Source of the DNA: Peptostreptococcaceae bacterium
GTDB lineage: Bacteria; Bacillota; Clostridia; Peptostreptococcales; Filifactoraceae
Length of the DNA: 32,961 bases
Assembly (NCBI GenBank): GCA_030532705.1
Contig: JAUNKR010000018.1
Span: 1-32,961 of the forward strand
Direction: 5' to 3'
Made by a program: the position numbers and the translations under genes. Below, piece after piece: positions 27,290 through 32,961 of the stretch. Each line of letters begins with the position of its first letter. Position 1 is the first letter of the stretch. Under the pieces are notes generated by a model that ran no database searches, was not told the origin of the DNA, and was given only the letters and a program-made list of their open reading frames with translations.

Positions 27290-29082
27290 TGAAATTGTTC
27301 AAAAGTATAAGATGGCGTCTGAGCGGACTGTACTTCATCTTGGTCTTCATTGCGATGACGATCGTGGGCGTTTCGGTGAGTGACCGTTTGGAAGATTATA
27401 ATCTGGGGCTCGTCAAAGAAAATCTGGAGCTGATCTCCAACAGCACGGTGCTGAGCGTCATTCCGGAAGGCGATTCGCCAAGTCATGCAGAGATCCAGCA
27501 GAGCATCGAGAAGATCGCATTGCCGGTCGGGTATAATGTCTACCTGATCGATGCACTGACTTACGATATCATTGCGGCAAGCAATAACAGCTATGTCGGT
27601 AAAAATGCGATGAATGTTCTGGATAATCGGGCACTGATGACAACGATCAATGAAAAGACCGTTGATATCGACGTTCGAGATCAGGGCGATGGATTTAATA
27701 TGTCCAAGATATATACCAATCTTGTGAAAGACCCGGACGGGAATGAGCGTTATATCATCTACTCGACCGCTTCGCTAAGCTCGGTATATAAGTCTTTGCG
27801 TGCGACGACGATGATCATTCTCTATGCTTCGAGCATTGCATTGATCGTATCGCTGATCGTGGGCTATATCATGTCCGGTTCGATCACCACGCCGATCAAT
27901 GATCTGAACACCAAGGCGAGCATGATCGCCAAAGGAGATTTCAGTCAGCGTGTGCAAACGAAGTCCACGGACGAGATCGGGATGCTGGGAAATACTTTCA
28001 ACTACCTTGCCAAAAGGCTCGACCACACATTGATCGAGATGTCTACGGAAAAAAGCAAGCTCGATGCCATCATGAACAATATGGCGGACGGGCTGATGGC
28101 GATCGACGAGCAGGGCTTCGTGGTCTTGTATAACAAGTCGCTGATCAAGCTTTTGGAAACAAAAGGGATCGTATTTTATGGAAACAATCTGACCAATTTG
28201 GCGAGGGAGCTGTCGATCGATCTCAAACTTTCCGACATCAAGCGCTCGCTTGCGGAGCATGAGGTGGGCACACTGATCGTGGAGACCAAGACCAATAAGG
28301 TGCTCAAGGTATCCTGCGCATATTTTAATGACGATGCGAGAAGACAGACCGGATTTATCCTTCTGTTTCAGGATATTACGGAAGCCAAGCAGCTCGATGA
28401 TCTGCGGAAGGAATTTGTTGCCAATGTATCCCATGAGCTGAAAACGCCGATCACGACGATCAAGACCTATGCGGAGACCTTGGCATCGGGTGCGGTGGAC
28501 GATCCATCCACGGCACAGAACTTTTTTGAAACGATCGAAAAAGAAGCGGATCGGATGACGGCACTGGTTCGGGATCTGCTCCAGCTTTCGCATATCGATT
28601 TCAAAAAGACCAAGTGGGAGATGGACGACTACGAGCTTTCGGGCATCATCGAAGAATGTATCGAGCATTTGAAGATCTTCTACATCGAAAAGAAGCAGAA
28701 TATCGAATTTGTTGCGGAAGAAAAAGCGATCGTCTACGCCGATAAGACGAAGATCAAGCAGGTCTTTGTCAACATCATCTCCAATGCGATCAAATATACC
28801 CCCGATGACGGAGAGATCAAGATCTATCTGCGCGTTTCCAACGGGATCGCACATGTTCACATCATCGACAATGGGATCGGCATCCCGCGCAAAGATGTCG
28901 AGCGTGTGTTTGAACGCTTTTATCGAGTCGATAAGGGTCGGTCAAGACAACAGGGCGGAACGGGTCTGGGACTGTCGATCGCACAGGATATCATCCGAGC
29001 ACATGACGGCGAGATCACCGCACGTTCAGAGGTCGGAAAAGGTAGCGAATTCGTTGTTACGATCCCATTGAAAAAGGGCTGA
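27289..29082 (+). CDS. walK: WalK (YycG)-type sensor histidine kinase (597 aa)
   Basis: The membrane sensor kinase of the WalRK pair. Transmembrane helices at about residues 12-31 and 173-196 enclose an extracytoplasmic PAS-like sensor domain. A HAMP linker (about 197-248) and a cytoplasmic PAS domain (about 255-365) follow, as in WalK. The H-box is FVANVSHELKTPITTIKTY with the phosphorylated H382. The ATP-binding domain has ISNAIKYTPDDGEI (N box), IDNGIGIPRKD (G1), FERFYRVDKGRSR (F box) and GGTGLGLSIAQDI (G2). Start codon GTG at 27289 overlaps the walR stop (TAGTG), with AAAGGGGAG upstream. It ends 98 bp before a small exported-protein gene, with an internal promoter between. Confidence 0.96.
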   Translation: MKLFKSIRWRLSGLYFILVFIAMTIVGVSVSDRLEDYNLGLVKENLELISNSTVLSVIPEGDSPSHAEIQQSIEKIALPVGYNVYLIDALTYDIIAASNNSYVGKNAMNVLDNRALMTTINEKTVDIDVRDQGDGFNMSKIYTNLVKDPDGNERYIIYSTASLSSVYKSLRATTMIILYASSIALIVSLIVGYIMSGSITTPINDLNTKASMIAKGDFSQRVQTKSTDEIGMLGNTFNYLAKRLDHTLIEMSTEKSKLDAIMNNMADGLMAIDEQGFVVLYNKSLIKLLETKGIVFYGNNLTNLARELSIDLKLSDIKRSLAEHEVGTLIVETKTNKVLKVSCAYFNDDARRQTGFILLFQDITEAKQLDDLRKEFVANVSHELKTPITTIKTYAETLASGAVDDPSTAQNFFETIEKEADRMTALVRDLLQLSHIDFKKTKWEMDDYELSGIIEECIEHLKIFYIEKKQNIEFVAEEKAIVYADKTKIKQVFVNIISNAIKYTPDDGEIKIYLRVSNGIAHVHIIDNGIGIPRKDVERVFERFYRVDKGRSRQQGGTGLGLSIAQDIIRAHDGEITARSEVGKGSEFVVTIPLKKG

Positions 29083-29106
29083 TTTGTTAAAGAGTTTTAA
29101 TTATTG

Positions 29107-29139
29107 TGTAACACAATTGTAATATTTCGTCGATATAAT
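29107..29139 (+). promoter_or_regulatory. WalR-box-like site and internal promoter in the wal operon
   Basis: TGTAAC (29107-29112), five bases, then TGTAAT (29118-29123) fit the published WalR box TGTWAH-N5-TGTWAH without mismatch. A perfect TATAAT (29134-29139) begins 10 bp downstream and there is no good -35 box, which is the arrangement of promoters activated by OmpR-family regulators. WalR could thus drive the four genes that follow, two of which (walH, walI) regulate WalK. Binding is inferred from the motif. Confidence 0.6.
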
Positions 29140-29180
29140 ATGATGAGAGAAAGTTATAAGCATACGAGGAAAGGAGGAAG

Positions 29181-29711
29181 ATGATGAAAAGGCTTAGTAT
29201 TGCGCTGATATTTGTATTTGCAATTATAATGTCCGCTACAATGATCGGTTTTGCTCATCCGAAGAAGGAAGAGATCAAGCCGGTATCTGTAGAAGAAGTC
29301 ACCAAGATCGCAAAAGAGATCAAAGTCGACGAAGGATTTATCAATAAACCGAAGGATTTTTCGATCAGCACGGTCAACGATGCGCTTGTTTTGTCAGGCA
29401 CCGGTAAGGAAAATGACCGAGTGAAGATCACGCTGTATAAGCGCGACGGAGACGATTTCGTTGCAATGGGCGAGCCGATCGAAGTGAAGATCGGGCCGCT
29501 TGGTGTGTTCACCAAGGAATTGTCTTTGAAAGACAGTTCGCAGAAATCACCGAAAGAAGCCGTCGTTTCAAAAGAAACATTTATCGTTTTAGAGTTAAAA
29601 AGAGGGGACTCGTCTATTTGGGATTATCGCTTCGTGCGTTTTTCCAATGACAAGGAGGTAAAAAAATCTCTGGATGCGATTCCGATCTCACCGGCGATAA
29701 GCGGCAAATAA
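29181..29711 (+). CDS. Exported protein of unknown function inside the wal operon (176 aa)
   Basis: I do not recognise a family. The N-terminus (MMKRLSIALIFVFAIIMSAT, then MIGFAHPKK) is a clean signal peptide with likely cleavage after about residue 25. Residues 53-150 look like one small beta-sandwich domain: DFSISTVNDALVLSGTGKEN, DRVKITLYKRDGDDFVAMGE, GPLGVFTKELSLKDSSQ, TFIVLELKRGDSSIWDYRFV. The pattern resembles bacterial Ig-like or carbohydrate-facing modules, without catalytic residues. It starts with two Met codons after GGAGGA and is followed 9 bp later by walH. The WalR-like box upstream suggests it belongs to the cell-wall stress circuit. It could be an extracellular input protein for WalK, but this is speculative. 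Confidence 0.8.
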   Translation: MMKRLSIALIFVFAIIMSATMIGFAHPKKEEIKPVSVEEVTKIAKEIKVDEGFINKPKDFSISTVNDALVLSGTGKENDRVKITLYKRDGDDFVAMGEPIEVKIGPLGVFTKELSLKDSSQKSPKEAVVSKETFIVLELKRGDSSIWDYRFVRFSNDKEVKKSLDAIPISPAISGK

Positions 29712-29720
29712 AGGAGCTTT

Positions 29721-31049
29721 ATGAACAAAGGGTTGATGCAGAATATCACCATCGCTTTGCTGCTGATATCATCCCTGGTCTTGTTATCGATCCGATTTGA
29801 GTTGTTTATAGTGTCCGACACGACGAATGTCAGCGCGCTCGGCAACCGTTCGGCTTTACGATATTCGATCCGCCCGAACACGATCATCTATGATCTGGGA
29901 GCGGAGAACTCGACAAAGATCTCTGATAAAAACGGACTGTATTATCTGGATCTCATGCGAGTGATAGAAGACTCCATCAAAAATAAAATATCGGTTGATC
30001 CTGTTTTGAAAACAGATTATCGAGAGAAAAAGGCTTCAAAAAATATACAGCTTATTTTTGAACCCGCTATTGATCAAAGACTCCTGTATGGGAGTCTTTT
30101 TTTAGAAGATGGAAGTATCGGCGATTTTGACAAGATCAGAGAGATTTTGATACCGCAGACCTATGACACGGCGATCTACTTGGTAACAGCGGATGAACGA
30201 TATTTTGCGATAAAAAATTCATCGCTCAACACGACATCCGATTTTGACAGTTTCAGCGATCTGGGATCCAAAAAATACTATTCGATCAGCGAGCGATTTC
30301 CGGAATTTACGGACAATGATGTGCTCATATCCGATGAGGCGAGACTGCCTTCCTATGTGACGGAGTCGATGTTCAATGAGGAGAATATCGAGCTTGTCGT
30401 CAAAGCGATCTTAGGCTCAAAATACGATTTTGCCAATCGGATCTCCGAGATCGACGGTTCGATGATCGTCACCTACGACTATGGTCGAGAGATCATCAAG
30501 ATCTCACCGGAAGGCAAACTATTTTATTACAACAAAGATGCAGAGTCCAATCGAAAACGGATGAGCATGACCGATGCAGTGGCAACTGCGATGAAAATGA
30601 TCGGGGAGATCGGGCATGATCAGGCGAACTATGTCGTCGATCATATCGAAGAATACCGCGATGAAAACAATGCAGGCTACGAGATCAGTCTGTCCAGACG
30701 GCTGGACGGATTGCGTATCTCGCTCAAAAATGATCAGTCACCGATCAAGATCGTTGTGATCAACGGCAAGGTCTATTCTTTGGAAGGGATCTTCCGCACG
30801 CCTGTGGTGAAGGTGGATAATGATCTGTCCTTTGGCGAAAACGCTGTGCTGTTGATGCTGGAGCAAAATTTTGATCATATCCAAAAGCTCGAGCCTTTCG
30901 CGAATACGAGCGAACTTTTTGATAAGATCCATTCGGTCGAATATGGCTATGTCTATTCGTCCGATTATAACTATATCGCCTGCTATCGAATGGTGATCGG
31001 CAAAAAGACTTTCTTTTTCAAAATATCGGATGCGGGGGTGATCGTGTAA
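29721..31049 (+). CDS. walH: WalH (YycH)-like regulator of WalK (442 aa)
   Basis: A one-pass membrane protein of the YycH group that, with YycI, modulates the WalK sensor outside the membrane. The N-terminus has one transmembrane helix (ITIALLLISSLVLLSIRFEL, about residues 9-28). A large extracytoplasmic part follows, with the YycH-like features SIRPNTIIYDLG, a middle domain with DYGREIIKISPEGKLFYYN, and a C-terminal YycH/YycI-type fold (NAVLLMLEQNFDHIQKLEPF, YVYSSDYNYIACYRMVIGKK). Sequence conservation in this family is low, so the assignment relies on length, topology and the position between walK and walI. It lies 9 bp after the exported-protein gene, with AAGGAGC as ribosome site, and abuts walI directly. 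Confidence 0.85.
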   Translation: MNKGLMQNITIALLLISSLVLLSIRFELFIVSDTTNVSALGNRSALRYSIRPNTIIYDLGAENSTKISDKNGLYYLDLMRVIEDSIKNKISVDPVLKTDYREKKASKNIQLIFEPAIDQRLLYGSLFLEDGSIGDFDKIREILIPQTYDTAIYLVTADERYFAIKNSSLNTTSDFDSFSDLGSKKYYSISERFPEFTDNDVLISDEARLPSYVTESMFNEENIELVVKAILGSKYDFANRISEIDGSMIVTYDYGREIIKISPEGKLFYYNKDAESNRKRMSMTDAVATAMKMIGEIGHDQANYVVDHIEEYRDENNAGYEISLSRRLDGLRISLKNDQSPIKIVVINGKVYSLEGIFRTPVVKVDNDLSFGENAVLLMLEQNFDHIQKLEPFANTSELFDKIHSVEYGYVYSSDYNYIACYRMVIGKKTFFFKISDAGVIV

Positions 31050-31841
31050 ATGGATTGGAAGACGGCAAAAAACTATATCATCATTTTGCTGGCGATCATG
31101 AATATCATCCTGGTCATCAGCATCATGGGGCATAACAACAATGCTTCGATCGATAACCCGTATTTTTCAAAAAAATCTTTGGAAAGCTTTGAAAAACTGA
31201 TGCAGGAGAAGGGGATCGAACTGCTCGTGGAGCTACCGAGGGAAGTCCATACGGTCGCATCGCTCAATGTCGAATACGAGAGCTTTTCACAGCAAACGTA
31301 CCCGGAGCTTTTTGACGACTATCAGGAGGTCAATGCGATCCAAAATTCCAAAATGCTGGAGCTTTTGTTGCCGGCGGACGAACTTTTTATCCAAAATACG
31401 AGGTATGAAACCAAGACCGAAGGGGAGCGAAAGATCTTTGCGGAAGATTTTTTGGAGCGTTATTTTGCAGATCATAAGTTTCATCTCAAATATACAAAGG
31501 ACGATCGACTCGTCTATAATCCCGTGATCGACGGCATTCTTTTTGAAGAAAGTTTTGTGGAATTTTCTTTTATCGAAGGGGATGTGATCATCCGAGCGGC
31601 ATTGATCCAACCCAAAGAGGGATCGTCCAATAAGAAGGGGACGATGACTTCGATGGAAGCGATCCTCAATGCATTGCCACAACTTTCGCGGGGAGATCGG
31701 ATCGTCGGAATCGATTTTATCTATTATTTTGATCTGGAAGACGGAGAACTTTATCGTGTGAAGGATGCTCGAGCATTTCCGAGCTGGCGTATCATCACCG
31801 AAAAGGGTGAAGTGATCTATATTTTGGCATTTAAGAATTAA
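31050..31841 (+). CDS. walI: WalI (YycI)-like regulator of WalK (263 aa)
   Basis: A partner of WalH with one N-terminal transmembrane helix. The start MDWKTAKNYIIILLAIMNII is the signature of YycI proteins (MDW, then a helix). The extracellular part contains LPREVHTVASLNVEYESF and the C-terminal domain FIYYFDLEDGELYRVKDARAFPSWRI, typical of the YycI fold, which is predicted to resemble the WalH C-terminal domain. The ATG immediately follows the walH stop codon, so the two are coupled. In related bacteria a metallo-hydrolase gene (walJ/yycJ) usually follows, but here a vitamin B6-type kinase follows instead. Confidence 0.88.
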   Translation: MDWKTAKNYIIILLAIMNIILVISIMGHNNNASIDNPYFSKKSLESFEKLMQEKGIELLVELPREVHTVASLNVEYESFSQQTYPELFDDYQEVNAIQNSKMLELLLPADELFIQNTRYETKTEGERKIFAEDFLERYFADHKFHLKYTKDDRLVYNPVIDGILFEESFVEFSFIEGDVIIRAALIQPKEGSSNKKGTMTSMEAILNALPQLSRGDRIVGIDFIYYFDLEDGELYRVKDARAFPSWRIITEKGEVIYILAFKN

Positions 31842-31849
31842 GGAGCGAT

Positions 31850-32698
31850 ATGACACAGAAAAAAGCATTGGTGATACAGGATATTTCGGCGATCGGACGC
31901 GTCTCTATGATGGTGGCGCTACCGATCCTGGTCAGCGCGGGGATCAATGTATCCTGCCTTCCGACAGCCCTTTTGTCCACCCACTCGGGCGAGTTTAGAG
32001 ATTTCAGTTTTTTGGATCTGACCGAGGAGATGGAGAAGATCATCACGCATTGGAAGTCGGTCGATATCCGTTTTGATGCAGTACAGACAGGATATTTGGG
32101 CTCTCATGATCAGATCGAGGCGGTCAAGCGCGCGATGACGATGGCGAAGGAAGATGCGCTTCGCATCGTGGATCCCGTCATGGCGGACAATGGGAAACTT
32201 TATTCGGGAATTTCTCACGCGATGGTCGATGCGATGAGAGATCTGTGCGGATGTGCAAGCATTTTGTTGCCCAATCTGACGGAAGCCAATCTGCTCATCG
32301 AAGAACCGTATCGGGATGGTCACAATGACATCGGATATGTGCAGGAGATACTGCACAAATTATATGACAGACTGAAGGTCCCAAAGATCGTGTTGACTGG
32401 AGTCAGCAGTAAGGCGGGGCATTATGGCGCGGTATGCTTCGACGGCGATACCAAGTCGATCGACTATTTTGAGCGCAAAAAAATAGAAGATCATTTTTAC
32501 GGCACGGGGGATATCTTCGCAAGCGTGCTGTCTGCAAGCCTTCTCAATCAAAAAACACTTCAAGAGAGTACAGACATTGCGGTTGATTTCACACAGCGCA
32601 CCATCACAATGAGCAAAGATTTGGGCGGGGAGCGAAGGATGGGAGTCTGTTTTGAAAAAAATATCCCTTGGCTTATTCATCGATTAGGTTTAATATAA
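31850..32698 (+). CDS. pdxY: Pyridoxal/pyridoxamine kinase (282 aa)
   Basis: A ribokinase-family enzyme that phosphorylates pyridoxal or pyridoxamine to salvage vitamin B6. The N-terminus VIQDISAIGRVSMMVALPIL is the substrate-binding stretch of PdxY/PdxK-type kinases. LPTALLSTHSG, VQTGYLGSHDQI and DPVMADNGKLYSG follow. The catalytic and anion-hole motif is FYGTGDIFASVLSA, with the catalytic Asp in GTGD. The length agrees with the family. It is 8 bp after walI with an AAGGAGC ribosome site and therefore shares the wal transcript. B6 has no known link to WalRK, so this may be convenience. Subfamily naming (pdxY versus pdxK) is uncertain. Confidence 0.88.
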   Translation: MTQKKALVIQDISAIGRVSMMVALPILVSAGINVSCLPTALLSTHSGEFRDFSFLDLTEEMEKIITHWKSVDIRFDAVQTGYLGSHDQIEAVKRAMTMAKEDALRIVDPVMADNGKLYSGISHAMVDAMRDLCGCASILLPNLTEANLLIEEPYRDGHNDIGYVQEILHKLYDRLKVPKIVLTGVSSKAGHYGAVCFDGDTKSIDYFERKKIEDHFYGTGDIFASVLSASLLNQKTLQESTDIAVDFTQRTITMSKDLGGERRMGVCFEKNIPWLIHRLGLI

Positions 32699-32788
32699 TA
32701 AAGCAGAATCTGATGTGCTTGATAGAAAATACTTTGAGTTTCAGGTCGTGATAAACCGAAGCGGAAAATTGAAAATCCAAAAAGTTTG

Positions 32789-32839
32789 AAAAGAACCGGT
32801 TAGAATCCACTTTTCGGGGGAATCGCTTGGTTCTTTTTT
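32789..32839 (+). terminator. Terminator after the kinase gene
   Basis: AAAAGAACC (32789-32797) pairs with GGTTCTTTT (32829-32837), followed by further T residues, with a 31-nt loop. It ends the wal-pdx transcript about 140 nt after the last stop codon. From 32840 to the window end the DNA is AT-rich and I see no gene or clear signal. Confidence 0.7.
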
Positions 32840-32961
32840 ATATAAATATTTTGTATATATGGGGAAGTTTTATACTAAACTACTATTTGTAAGTGCTCGA
32901 TCCTATCATTTTGTGGATGAGAAGTACTAAAAACGTAAAATACATCGTATATTTACTTGCA

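Noticed and set aside
27775-28860. Long open frame on the minus strand opposite walK (361 codons)
   Set aside because: A shadow of the walK frame with low-quality Asp/Arg/His-rich sequence and no ribosome site. walK motifs are unambiguous.

Overview
The window looks like a chromosomal piece of an anaerobic, low-to-medium GC Gram-positive bacterium of the Clostridia. The evidence is a WalRK two-component operon with walH and walI, a PerR/rubrerythrin oxidative-stress pair, and an oxygen-sensitive 4-hydroxybutyryl-CoA dehydratase in a succinate-to-crotonyl-CoA operon. I cannot name the species. Native genes are unusually dense in the tetranucleotide GATC. A few segments are AT-rich and much poorer in it, and they stand out as probable imports.

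Layout. 1-54 is the 3' end of a group II intron cut by the window edge. 138-596 (-) is a small exported or anchored protein of unknown function. 1088-4098 (+) is a pantothenate operon: a PanG-like (DUF2520) ketopantoate reductase, panB and panC, closed by a terminator. 4225-9841 is an AT-rich cassette bracketed by a perfect 31-bp direct repeat. It carries a 1.6-thousand-residue SF1 helicase fused to a PD-(D/E)XK (DUF559/Vsr-like) nuclease, followed after 1 nt by a PC4/YdbC-type single-stranded DNA-binding protein. The cassette appears to have split the promoter of an exported-protein gene, now a frameshifted relic at 9864-10347. I consider this helicase-nuclease plus ssDNA-binding pair the best candidate for a little-described defence system.

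10550-12998 (+) encodes two exported proteins: a coiled-coil protein and a stalk-domain protein whose middle looks imported. 13209-15562 (-) is a metal P-type ATPase with an unusual membrane motif plus a small partner protein. 16138-17709 (+) is a HAMP/PP2C (SpoIIE-type) phosphatase. 18051-19068 (-) is perR and rubrerythrin behind a palindromic operator. The 840-bp gap that follows contains a possible structured RNA and the promoter and long leader of the next operon.

19908-25184 (+) is a four-gene operon, abfD-abfT-4hbD-sucD. It converts succinyl-CoA through succinate semialdehyde and 4-hydroxybutyrate to crotonyl-CoA, which typically feeds butyrate formation. 25522-26499 (+) is a VanY-type D,D-carboxypeptidase. 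26591-32698 (+) is walR, walK, an unknown exported protein, walH, walI and a pyridoxal/pyridoxamine kinase. A sequence matching the WalR box sits over a promoter between walK and the exported protein, suggesting feedback onto the second half of the operon. The last roughly 120 bases hold nothing I can identify.
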